Part shown: one piece after another, positions 33,662 to 41,431 of the stretch
How the letters are laid out: every line of letters starts with the position of its first letter
How positions within the stretch are numbered: the stretch's first letter is position 1
NCBI GenBank assembly: GCA_035340715.1
Contig: DAOQTX010000012.1
Span: 1 to 54,824, forward strand
DNA length: 54,824 nt
Origin: DAOQTX01 sp035340715
GTDB lineage: Bacteria; Bacteroidota; Bacteroidia; AKYH767-A; OLB10
Direction: 5' to 3'
Notes under the pieces: model-generated
Seen by the model: the letters and a program-made list of their open reading frames with translations, nothing else
The model's database searches: none
Told to the model about the DNA's origin: nothing
Translations under genes and position numbers: made by a program

Positions 33662-34431
33662 TAAAAACGAAGGTGTTTCACGGTTAAACCATTATTGATT
33701 AATTCCAATAAAGCATCAATGCCAATATGTAAATGCTTTTCGATAAACTTCTTACTTACTTTTTTATCGCTTTTTTCTGTTTTAATTCCTTCTGGGACCA
33801 TAGGTTGGTCACTTACTAGTAACAAAGCACCACAAGGTATTTTATTGGCAAAACCTGCTACAAAAACAGTGGCTGTTTCCATATCAATTGCCATACAACG
33901 GGTTGATCTTAAGTAATTTTTGAATTGCTTGTCGTGTTCCCAAACTCTTCTGTTGGTTGTATATACCGTACCGGTCCAGTAATCTTGATTGTGATTTCTA
34001 ATGGTGGTGGAAACCGCTTTCTGCAATGAAAAGGCCGGTAGTGCGGGAACTTCTTTTGGTAGGTAATCGTCTGAAGTTCCTTCGCCACGAATGGCAGCTA
34101 TAGGTAATATCAAATCACCAAGTTTATTCTTCATTTTCAAGCCACCACATTTTCCTAAAAATAAAATAGCTTTTGGTGATATGGCCGAAAGTAAATCCAT
34201 AATGGTAGCTGCATTGGCAGAGCCCATACCAAAATTTATGATGGTAATACCATTGGCAGTTGAATTCGGCATTACTTTATCAGTTCCGCAAATCGGAACA
34301 TTATACATTTTTGCAAAAATCTCCACATACGCATTAAAATTGGTAAGCAGTATGTATTTGCCAAATGATTTTAGATTTGTACCTGTATAACGAGGCAGCC
34401 AATTATTTACAATTTCATTCTTTGTCAGCAT
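33661..34431 (-). CDS. amn: AMP nucleosidase
   Basis: Hydrolyses AMP to adenine and ribose 5-phosphate. It is the short Bacteroidota form, about 256 residues from ATG 34431. The phosphorylase-type fold shows INFGMGSANAATIMDLLSA, LFLGKCGGLK, AIRGEGTSDDYLP and the AIDMETATVFVAGFA block with the catalytic acidic residues. The first in-frame start (TTG 34455) is less likely than the ATG. A perfect TATCTTTG promoter box lies at 34466-34473. First gene of amn-holA-mqnA. Confidence 0.9.
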   Translation of the reverse strand: MLTKNEIVNNWLPRYTGTNLKSFGKYILLTNFNAYVEIFAKMYNVPICGTDKVMPNSTANGITIINFGMGSANAATIMDLLSAISPKAILFLGKCGGLKMKNKLGDLILPIAAIRGEGTSDDYLPKEVPALPAFSLQKAVSTTIRNHNQDYWTGTVYTTNRRVWEHDKQFKNYLRSTRCMAIDMETATVFVAGFANKIPCGALLLVSDQPMVPEGIKTEKSDKKVSKKFIEKHLHIGIDALLELINNGLTVKHLRF

Positions 34432-34465
34432 AGATGTATTATTGGGTCTGGTCAATATATAAATA

Positions 34466-34473
34466 CAAAGATA
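34466..34473 (-). promoter_or_regulatory. -7 box (TATCTTTG) for amn-holA-mqnA
   Basis: Exact TAnnTTTG match, 34 bases upstream of the amn ATG. It lies in the 52-base gap shared with the divergent HsdR_N gene, for which no separate promoter is obvious. Confidence 0.55.
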
Positions 34474-34483
34474 GTTTAATCCA

Positions 34484-34945
34484 ATGTCGAACGAACCTGT
34501 ACCAAACTTAAAAATAAATTTACCTACCTACGAATATAGGGTAACAAAAAAATTGGACAGCTTATACATTTTTGATCCGGTGCGAAAGAAAGAAGTTGTT
34601 TTAAGTCCTGAAGAATTTGTGCGGCAACATGTATTGAACTTTTTAATACATCACAAAAATGTCCCAATAAGTATCATTGCAGTTGAAAAAGAAATGACGC
34701 TTCAGAATAATGCAATAAAAAGAGCCGATATCATTGTTTATCATCAAGAGGTAGCCTGGCTCGTAGTTGAATGTAAGGCACCTTATATACCGATATCCGC
34801 ACAAGCTTTGGCACAAGCCGGTGTTTATATTCGAAATGTAAATGCGGAGATTACATGGTTAACCAATGGATTAACGCATCTTTTATTTCATCATCCAACA
34901 CAGAAATATATTCAACCGGATGATTTACTTTATCCTTCAAAGTAG
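34484..34945 (+). CDS. Stand-alone HsdR N-terminal-domain protein (PD-(D/E)xK fold)
   Basis: A 153-residue protein matching the N-terminal nuclease-like domain of type I restriction HsdR subunits. LDSLYIFDPVRKKEVVLSPEEFVRQ and the core D82 (RADIIVY), E96 and K98 (LVVECKAP) form a PD-(D/E)xK site; QALAQAGVYI is the usual Q motif region. The helicase part and any HsdM or HsdS gene are absent, so it is not a restriction system as it stands. It is divergent from amn-holA-mqnA and overlaps the convergent FAD dehydrogenase by 16 bases. A DNA-repair role near holA is speculation. Confidence 0.82.
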   Translation: MSNEPVPNLKINLPTYEYRVTKKLDSLYIFDPVRKKEVVLSPEEFVRQHVLNFLIHHKNVPISIIAVEKEMTLQNNAIKRADIIVYHQEVAWLVVECKAPYIPISAQALAQAGVYIRNVNAEITWLTNGLTHLLFHHPTQKYIQPDDLLYPSK

Positions 34946-36498
34946 TTAGCCACATTGATAGCAATATTTTCACCATCCATTGCTGCCGATACGATACCTC
35001 CTGCATAACTAGCTCCTTCGCCACAAGGGAAGAGTCCATTTACTTGCGGGTGCATACCAGTGTCCTTGTTTCGTGGAATGCGTATGGGGGAAGAAGTACG
35101 GGATTCTACGCCTACTAAAACAGCATCATTGGTTCTATACCCTTTCATCTTCTTCCCAAAATGAATTAAAGCACTTTTTAATGGAGCATATATTTCTGAC
35201 GGAAGTAGTTCTTTGAAGTTGGCACTTTTAGTGCCGGGTAAATATGAGTTTGCAGGGATGTCACGAGAATTATTTCCTTGAATAAAGTCCTCCATTCTTT
35301 GTGCCGGTGCTTGTATCCCATTTTGAACCGCATCATAAGCCGCCTTTTCAATTTGTTGTTGATACAACAATGCCGCTAAGTCGCCCGTATGATTTTTTCG
35401 ATAGGTTGCTTCATCTATACTTACTACCATTCCTGAATTTGCAAAAGGATTATTCCGTTTTGAAGGTGACCATCCATTGACTACAATTTCATTCGAATGG
35501 GTCATAGCAGGAGCAATGATGCCTCCGGGGCACATACAAAAAGAATATACACCTTTATCGCCTTCGCTTTGATAAACCAATTGATATGATGCCGGGGGAA
35601 GAAATTCTCCTCTGCTTTGGCAATGATATTGTATTCGGTCGATTAAAGATTGTGCATGTTCTATGCGCAATCCAATCGCAATTGGTTTCGACTCAATGGA
35701 AATTTGAGCAGTATGAAGAAGGTGAAAAATATCTCTGGCTGAATGACCGGTGGCTAAAATCAATGCTCTGCAAGGCAAAGTGCTTTCATGATTCGTTTCG
35801 GTAGATCTTATTTTAATACTTTGAACTCCATCGCCATTGTATTCGATTGAGCTGAGTTGAGTATTAAAATGCACTTCACCGCCACAGGCTATAATTTGTT
35901 CGGTTAGGTTAGAAATAATGGCTGGCAAACGATTGGTTCCGATATGCGGATGTGCATCGATTAAGATATTCTCATCAGCTCCATAACAGACAAATGTTTC
36001 CAAAATTCGTTTAACATTTCCTCTTTTTGTAGATCGGGTATAAAGTTTACCATCGCTGTATGTTCCCGCCCCTCCTTCTCCAAAACAGTAATTCGAATGT
36101 TCATTCACCAATTGTTTTTTTATCAACTGAGCAAGATCTCTCCTTCGGTCTCTAACATTTTTTCCTCGCTCAATAATGATGGGCTTATATCCGCTTTCGA
36201 TTAGTTGCAATGCCGCAAAAATTCCTGCAGGGCCACAACCGGCCACGATCACTTCTTTAGCGCTTGATACATTTCTAAATTCTCTCGGAGAATAGGGGGC
36301 ATCAAGTGTTTCGCCTTTTAAGTATATGCGAATACGCAATTGAATTTTTACATTTTTGGATCGAGCATCAATTGAGCGTCTAACTATTTTAAAACCGGCA
36401 ATTTCTTCTTTACTGAGTTTTAATTTTTGTAAGCATTTAAATAATATTAATTGCTCGGAAGATGCCTCTTCAGGCAAAACCAAGAGTTCGCAGAACAT
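34930..36498 (-). CDS. FAD-dependent dehydrogenase (COG2509-like)
   Basis: A 522-residue flavoprotein. An N-terminal ~90-residue ferredoxin-like domain (FKIVRRSIDARSKNVKIQLRI, cited by KIVRRSIDARSKN) is followed by the FAD site VAGCGPAGIFAALQLIESG and ERGKNVRDRRRD. Further motifs are FGEGGAGTYSDGKLYTR, ALILATGHSARDIF and the C-terminal GLFPCGEGASYAGGIVSAA. The family is widespread but its substrate is not established. It follows porT-ubiE on the same strand (1-base gap to porT). Confidence 0.85.
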   Translation of the reverse strand: MFCELLVLPEEASSEQLILFKCLQKLKLSKEEIAGFKIVRRSIDARSKNVKIQLRIRIYLKGETLDAPYSPREFRNVSSAKEVIVAGCGPAGIFAALQLIESGYKPIIIERGKNVRDRRRDLAQLIKKQLVNEHSNYCFGEGGAGTYSDGKLYTRSTKRGNVKRILETFVCYGADENILIDAHPHIGTNRLPAIISNLTEQIIACGGEVHFNTQLSSIEYNGDGVQSIKIRSTETNHESTLPCRALILATGHSARDIFHLLHTAQISIESKPIAIGLRIEHAQSLIDRIQYHCQSRGEFLPPASYQLVYQSEGDKGVYSFCMCPGGIIAPAMTHSNEIVVNGWSPSKRNNPFANSGMVVSIDEATYRKNHTGDLAALLYQQQIEKAAYDAVQNGIQAPAQRMEDFIQGNNSRDIPANSYLPGTKSANFKELLPSEIYAPLKSALIHFGKKMKGYRTNDAVLVGVESRTSSPIRIPRNKDTGMHPQVNGLFPCGEGASYAGGIVSAAMDGENIAINVANYFEG

Positions 36499-36499
36499 C

Positions 36500-37213
36500 T
36501 TATTCGAATGTGAATGAAACGAGAAATATTTTCGACTTCAAGCCATCAAGCGTTCGGGTGTAGGCGGTTTCATCTTTGACCAAAAGATTGTTGAGTCCTT
36601 GATACATTTTAAGTTCAATTGCAAATTTAAACATGGCCATATAAAAATCGGCACCGGCTCCGATATTATATCCGTAGTCGTTTTTCTTAAGTTTGATGAA
36701 CTTTTTTTCTTCGTTCTCAACTTTAGCTTGCGAAACCATATCAATATTGTATTGAACACCAGCCAAAACATAAAGTCTATAATTTCCTATTCGATTGGAT
36801 TTGAATTTCAAATCAACGGGAAACTGTAAGAAAGTAGATTCAACAATTCGCTCTTCGGTTCCTTGATTAATACCTAAGTGGTAAACATCATAATTCATTT
36901 TACGTTGAGCAAAAGACAAACCGGGAATAAAGCGTAGATTAAAATGATCGCTCAATCGATAATCGGTTACTATACCTAAATTAAATCCGGATTGATCCAC
37001 CGACTCGATCACATACAGTGAATCGTTTTTTAGAAAATCGCCACTTCGATCAATTTTAAAATCGGTGTTGTTAATGCCCAATAGAAAACCAAAATGAATT
37101 CTTTGCTTATCGTATTTAGGTAAATTTTCTACTGCATTAATCTGAGCATTCGTTTGCTTATAGATTACTAGAAGGCTAAACAGCAATAAAAAGAATGTGA
37201 TTACTTTTTTCAT
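36500..37213 (-). CDS. porT: PorT, type IX secretion outer-membrane protein
   Basis: About 237 residues from ATG 37213, whose ATGA overlaps the ubiE stop; a GTG three codons upstream is an alternative. A signal peptide ends near YKQTNAQ. A beta-barrel follows with strands such as HFGFLLGINNTDFKI, YRLYVLAGVQYNIDM and KIFLVSFTFE ending in an aromatic/acidic tail. The adjacency to ubiE is the classic Bacteroidota porT position. PorT is required for T9SS export of sorting-domain proteins, of which three are encoded in this window. Confidence 0.82.
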   Translation of the reverse strand: MKKVITFFLLLFSLLVIYKQTNAQINAVENLPKYDKQRIHFGFLLGINNTDFKIDRSGDFLKNDSLYVIESVDQSGFNLGIVTDYRLSDHFNLRFIPGLSFAQRKMNYDVYHLGINQGTEERIVESTFLQFPVDLKFKSNRIGNYRLYVLAGVQYNIDMVSQAKVENEEKKFIKLKKNDYGYNIGAGADFYMAMFKFAIELKMYQGLNNLLVKDETAYTRTLDGLKSKIFLVSFTFE

Positions 37214-37932
37214 TTCCTGCACAAATATAAGTTGGCTATTCCAAATGACAAGGGAATGGTTTTAACACTTGAAAATCCATTGCGGGTAATAATGTTTTCA
37301 AATGCTTTACCACTCGGGAATGCTTCTACCGATTCGGGTAAGTAGGTGTAGGCCCTTTTATCTTTTGAAACCATTTTACCTACGATGGGTAATATATATT
37401 TATTGTATTTCTGATAGAAGAAATTAAACACTTTGTTTTTAGGTTTGGAAAATTCCAATACGGCCAAAGTTCCATTATTTTTTAAGACGCGTGAAAACTC
37501 TTTGATTCCTTTTTCAAGGTGTTGAAAATTTCGAACTCCAAAAGCAATGGTAATGGCATCAAATTCTTCTACGCTGTAAGGTAAATTTTCACAATCGGCA
37601 ATTGAAAAGGAAATGATATCGTCCTGATCTTGTTTTTTTTTCTTTGTTATTCCTTGTTTCAGCATTCCTTCACTGATATCAATAGCTTCGATTCTTAGGG
37701 GCTGTAATTTCAATAAAGCGAAAGCCAAATCGCCTGTTCCGGTAGCTGCATCTAAAATTACTTTTGGTTTTTCGTGTTGAATCTCTTTCACCACTCTTTT
37801 TCGCCACCTTGAATCAATACCTGCCGAAAGAAGATGGTTTAAAAAGTCGTACTTGGGAGAAATATTGTCAAACATTTCTCTGACTTCCTCCTTCTTGGAG
37901 CGTGTGCTTTGATATGGTTTTATATTTTCCAA
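37210..37932 (-). CDS. ubiE: Demethylmenaquinone methyltransferase (UbiE/MenG)
   Basis: Last step of menaquinone synthesis. The 240-residue protein shows MFDNISPKYDFLNHLLSAGID, the SAM site VILDAATGTGDLAFAL, then AITIAFGVRNFQ and LAVLEFSKP. The frame has no ATG before the conserved start of the family. The only suitable start is TTG 37932, giving MENIKPYQ; using the first internal ATG would cut into the conserved KYDFLN region. Translation is coupled to porT through ATGA. mqnA, elsewhere in the window, belongs to the same quinone. Confidence 0.92.
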   Translation of the reverse strand: MENIKPYQSTRSKKEEVREMFDNISPKYDFLNHLLSAGIDSRWRKRVVKEIQHEKPKVILDAATGTGDLAFALLKLQPLRIEAIDISEGMLKQGITKKKKQDQDDIISFSIADCENLPYSVEEFDAITIAFGVRNFQHLEKGIKEFSRVLKNNGTLAVLEFSKPKNKVFNFFYQKYNKYILPIVGKMVSKDKRAYTYLPESVEAFPSGKAFENIITRNGFSSVKTIPLSFGIANLYLCRK

Positions 37933-37963
37933 ATCCCAAAGAATATGGGGAGCAATAAATTTT

Positions 37964-38983
37964 TTAAACCGCTAAAGTGGGGTTGTAGATCTTCAATTTT
38001 ATTGCTTCATCGAGCAATTGATTTTTATCAATAGGTACGACTCCAATTTGTTCGCACACCAACCCTCCAGCCAGGTTTGATAGAGCAGCCATCAAGTAGT
38101 CACTTGTTTGACAAGCAAGACACAATGCAGCAACTCCAATTACTGTATCCCCTGCTCCCGAAACATCAGATATAGTACGAATATGAGCCGGTATTATTTT
38201 TTGTTCGGCATTGTTTTGATAAAATATACCGTGTTCCGATAAGGTTAATAGAAGCGTTTGAATATTCATCTCATTTCTGAATTTCTGAATAGCTTTTTCC
38301 ATTTCGTTAGCATTTTCAATACTGAGCTCTTTATTCAGCCCCGTTTTCAGTTCATGAAAATTGGGTTTAAACAATGTTACATTTCGATATGCATTGAAAT
38401 TATATTTCTTCGGATCAACAGCAGTAGGAATTTTTTTCTGATTGGCTAATTGAATGATCTGTTCAATTACAAACTTCGTTAAGTTGCCTTTATTATAATC
38501 TTCCAATACAATGCCATCTATAGATTCATTATTAATGCACTCCTTTATTAATTGAACAAATTCCACTTCATTCTCTTTTGATAGGTCGGAAGCATCCTCC
38601 TCATCAACTCTTAGTAACTGATGTTTGTTTCCAATCACTCTTGTTTTTACGGTGGTGGTTTTGTTCTTGAATGACTTGCAATAATCGGAACGAATACCTT
38701 GTACTTTCAGTAATTGTTTAAATATTTCTCCTTCTTTATCATCACCGATAGCAGTACAAAGTATGGCTTCGGCTCCGAGAGCATGAATATTCAAAGCTAC
38801 ATTGGCAGCTCCTCCCGGACGTTTTTCCTTTTTTTCTACCTGAACGATTGGTACAGGAGCTTCAGGAGATATTCGATCTACTTTTCCCCAATAGTATGCA
38901 TCGATCATGACATCACCGATAATCAATATTCGTTTACGGTTGAAAGAATCAAACAAATCGTTTATGTAGGAGGCTGAATTCAT
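37964..38983 (-). CDS. rfaE1: D-glycero-beta-D-manno-heptose-7-phosphate kinase
   Basis: PfkB-family sugar kinase of ADP-heptose synthesis for LPS core. The 339-residue protein shows LIIGDVMIDAYYWGKVDRISPEAPVP, cited by GDVMIDAYYWGKVDRISPEA, then RPGGAANVALNI, RVIGNKHQLLRVDEED, and the ATP/catalytic block DVSGAGDTVIGVAALCLA. It corresponds to the kinase half of HldE without the cytidylyltransferase half. It overlaps the upstream aminotransferase gene by ATGA. gmhA, the preceding pathway step, is at 53.5 kb. Confidence 0.9.
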   Translation of the reverse strand: MNSASYINDLFDSFNRKRILIIGDVMIDAYYWGKVDRISPEAPVPIVQVEKKEKRPGGAANVALNIHALGAEAILCTAIGDDKEGEIFKQLLKVQGIRSDYCKSFKNKTTTVKTRVIGNKHQLLRVDEEDASDLSKENEVEFVQLIKECINNESIDGIVLEDYNKGNLTKFVIEQIIQLANQKKIPTAVDPKKYNFNAYRNVTLFKPNFHELKTGLNKELSIENANEMEKAIQKFRNEMNIQTLLLTLSEHGIFYQNNAEQKIIPAHIRTISDVSGAGDTVIGVAALCLACQTSDYLMAALSNLAGGLVCEQIGVVPIDKNQLLDEAIKLKIYNPTLAV

Positions 38984-40170
38984 ACATTTAGTTTTGATAA
39001 TGCAGCGCTCATCCTATTCAATGCTTCTATCAATTGATCTTCAGCTATGGCATAACTGAGACGGATGCATTGATCGTTTCCAAATGCAATGCCGGGTACC
39101 AATGATATTTTAGCTTCATCCAATAAATAGGAACATAAATCTGTACTGTTTTCAATTTTATATTGAAGGTATTGCTTGCCGTAAAAAGATTCAACATTTG
39201 GAAAAACATAAAAGGCTCCTTTTGGGTCATTAACCTTTAAGCCTTTTATAGCATTCATTTTTTCCAATGTTATGTTTCTTCGTTTGAGAAAAGTATCTTT
39301 CATGTACCTATACTTATCCCACTGCGTGCTCACTGCTTCAATAGCAGCTTTTTGTGCAATGCTACAAGTTCCTGAAGTAAATTGTCCTTGTATTTTATCG
39401 CAAGCGCTTGCGATTTCTTTTGATGCTGCAATATACCCTATGCGCCATCCCGTCATTGCGTAGCCTTTTGAAACGCCATTGACAACAATTACTCTATCTT
39501 TTATTTCTTCAAAAGAAGCTATGCTATAATGATGATCGGTAAATCGGATATGCTCATAAATCTCATCACTGATGACATATAATTGTTGATATTGTTTTAC
39601 CACTTCTGCAATTGACTTAAGTTCATCGAGAGTGAAAATTGAGCCGGTTGGATTGCATGGACTTGAATAGATGAGCAGCTTAGTTTTGGGGCTGATTACT
39701 TTTCGTAAATCATCCGAAGAAAATTTAAAATCATTTTCAATACTTGTGTTTAAATAAACCGGAATCCCTTTAGCCAATTTTATAATTTGACTATAGCTTA
39801 CCCAATAGGGTGTGGGAACAATAACTTCATCACCCGGATTTACCAAACTGAGTACAACATTGGCAATGGATTGTTTTGCTCCGGTAGAGACCACTATATT
39901 TTCAATCGCATAGTTTAGATTGTTTTCATTCTTGAATTTTCTGCAAATGGCCGATCTCAGTTCATCATACCCGGCAATAGGAGTATAATGCGTAAAGCCT
40001 TGATCAATAGCTTGTTTTGCTGCCTCTCTTATATTTTCTGGAGTGTCAAAATCGGGTTCGCCCAAACTTAGGTTAATCACATCTATTCCCTGAGCTTTTA
40101 ATTCACGGCTTTTTTTGGCCATGGCAATTGTCTGCGATTCTTCTAATTCTTGTAGTCTGTCCGCTAACAT
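38980..40170 (-). CDS. PLP-dependent aminotransferase, aspartate aminotransferase Ib type
   Basis: A 396-residue enzyme. It has LSLGEPDFDTPENI, HYTPIAGYDELR, the SSPCNPTGSIFTLDEL block, ISDEIYEHIRF and the Schiff-base lysine K235 (VNGVSKGYAMTGWRIGY). The C-terminal IRLSYA carries the substrate arginine. The motif set is that of aspartate/prephenate aminotransferases. Cytosolic. It overlaps rfaE1 by ATGA although the functions differ. Its promoter box (TAGATTTG) is at 40189-40196. Confidence 0.88.
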   Translation of the reverse strand: MLADRLQELEESQTIAMAKKSRELKAQGIDVINLSLGEPDFDTPENIREAAKQAIDQGFTHYTPIAGYDELRSAICRKFKNENNLNYAIENIVVSTGAKQSIANVVLSLVNPGDEVIVPTPYWVSYSQIIKLAKGIPVYLNTSIENDFKFSSDDLRKVISPKTKLLIYSSPCNPTGSIFTLDELKSIAEVVKQYQQLYVISDEIYEHIRFTDHHYSIASFEEIKDRVIVVNGVSKGYAMTGWRIGYIAASKEIASACDKIQGQFTSGTCSIAQKAAIEAVSTQWDKYRYMKDTFLKRRNITLEKMNAIKGLKVNDPKGAFYVFPNVESFYGKQYLQYKIENSTDLCSYLLDEAKISLVPGIAFGNDQCIRLSYAIAEDQLIEALNRMSAALSKLNV

Positions 40171-40188
40171 TTCAAGTATTTATGTTCG

Positions 40189-40196
40189 CAAATCTA
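40189..40196 (-). promoter_or_regulatory. -7 box (TAGATTTG) for the aminotransferase-rfaE1 pair
   Basis: Exact TAnnTTTG match ending 18 bases before the ATG at 40170, giving a very short leader. Confidence 0.5.
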
Positions 40197-40244
40197 AGAA
40201 ATTAGCTCAAGTTCTTGGGATTATGTGAAGGATGTTTTAACAGT

Positions 40245-40754
40245 CTAATGTAGATCAAAAGATAGTGTATAATCACGGTTACCGCTAACACCATGACAAC
40301 CTGTGCAAGAGGCTCCTTTTTCCCGTACACTGTAAACAACTTCACCATTGGGTTTATACTCTCCCCAAAGCCAATTGGCCCCTGCATTGCTGTTTCCGGA
40401 AGCTTTTTGCATCACGACTACTAAATTCAGATTTCCAGATGAGGAATAAACATCTTTTACAATAACAGAATTGTTAGGAAAACTGCTTCCTACAGGCAGT
40501 TTTCCAGTTGAATCGAGGGCAGCATTGGCTACAGAATTAAATTTTAGTTTAAAATTTCCGTGAGGGCTTCCTCCAGCAGGGTCGTATATGGTATCAATAT
40601 TATTATAAAAAGTATAAGTGCCAGAAGTAGAGTTGCTAAAAAGAGTGCTGTCTTCGGCAGTGATTTCTTGTTTGTCTTTTTTACAAGCGGTAGCAATAAA
40701 AATTATTGATACGAAAAGCAAAGTAAGCCGGATAAGTGATTTTTGTTTCATCAT
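40245..40754 (-). CDS. Cytochrome P460-like heme lipoprotein
   Basis: A 169-residue lipoprotein with lipobox FIATAC (Cys24). The mature domain has GSPHGNFKLKFN, VIVKDVY and GANWLWGEYKPNGEV, ending with a c-type heme site CTGCH (150-154) and a short tail DYTLSFDLH. The single C-terminal CxxCH followed by a D-Y-x-x-S/T-F tail is the layout of P460-type cytochromes, some of which oxidise hydroxylamine or bind NO. Their crosslinking lysine cannot be identified with confidence by eye. It stands alone, divergent from the next gene. Confidence 0.7.
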   Translation of the reverse strand: MMKQKSLIRLTLLFVSIIFIATACKKDKQEITAEDSTLFSNSTSGTYTFYNNIDTIYDPAGGSPHGNFKLKFNSVANAALDSTGKLPVGSSFPNNSVIVKDVYSSSGNLNLVVVMQKASGNSNAGANWLWGEYKPNGEVVYSVREKGASCTGCHGVSGNRDYTLSFDLH

Positions 40755-40895
40755 TTAATTATGGTGTGATGGATTGAACTACAATTTTTAACAACGAATC
40801 AAGTTAATAGTTTATTGAAAATAAATATAAGTAATTCTATTTTATATTAGAGTCTGTTTATATTTCTGATATTTGTAACCGAAAACGATTCAAGT

Positions 40896-41426
40896 ATGGA
40901 GAAACTAAATGATTGGACTAATGTCCTTTTCTTTATAGCCCCTTTATTGGTCTTAGCTGGGGGATTTTATTTAATGGTCAAAAAAATGTTTGATCGTGAT
41001 TCTCAAACCAGATTAATGGAATTGAAAATCAAGAATCGAAGAGATGTTCTTGCGCTTCGATTGCAAGCTTATGAAAGGATGATTTTATTTCTGGAAAGGA
41101 TATCACCCAATAATTTATTGATACGATCAAGTTCTCCAGGATTGAGTGCAGGTGAATTTCAAAGCATATTGTTACAGAATATTAGAACCGAATACGAACA
41201 CAACGTTACACAACAAATATACATGAGTATCCCGGCATGGGCTTCAGTGAGAGCTGCAAGAGAGGGTGTCATAAAATTGATCAACACTTCAATGAATGAG
41301 CTCGACCCAAACGCACCTTCCATAGAGTTGAGCAAGAAAATTTTTGATACTATAATTAAGATGGAAAGTCAGGGTGTGCAAATGAGCATTGATTTTATTA
41401 AGGAAGAAGCCAGACAACTGTATTAA
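40896..41426 (+). CDS. Uncharacterised single-pass membrane protein upstream of the mutase
   Basis: A 176-residue protein with one membrane helix (about residues 9-28, WTNVLFFIAPLLVLAGGFYL). A charged cytosolic helical part follows (KIKNRRDVLALRLQAYERMILFLERI, cited by LRLQAYERMILFLERIS). The rest is helical (SIPAWASVRAAREGV, IDFIKEEARQLY). I do not recognise a characterised family, though proteins of this look are common in Bacteroidota. It ends 5 bases before the methylmalonyl-CoA mutase gene, so the two are almost certainly co-transcribed. Confidence 0.7.
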   Translation: MEKLNDWTNVLFFIAPLLVLAGGFYLMVKKMFDRDSQTRLMELKIKNRRDVLALRLQAYERMILFLERISPNNLLIRSSSPGLSAGEFQSILLQNIRTEYEHNVTQQIYMSIPAWASVRAAREGVIKLINTSMNELDPNAPSIELSKKIFDTIIKMESQGVQMSIDFIKEEARQLY

Positions 41427-41431
41427 AACCG

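Noticed and set aside
34484..34945. Possible type I restriction-modification system
   Set aside because: Only the HsdR N-terminal domain is present. There is no helicase part, HsdM or HsdS, and the neighbours are housekeeping genes.
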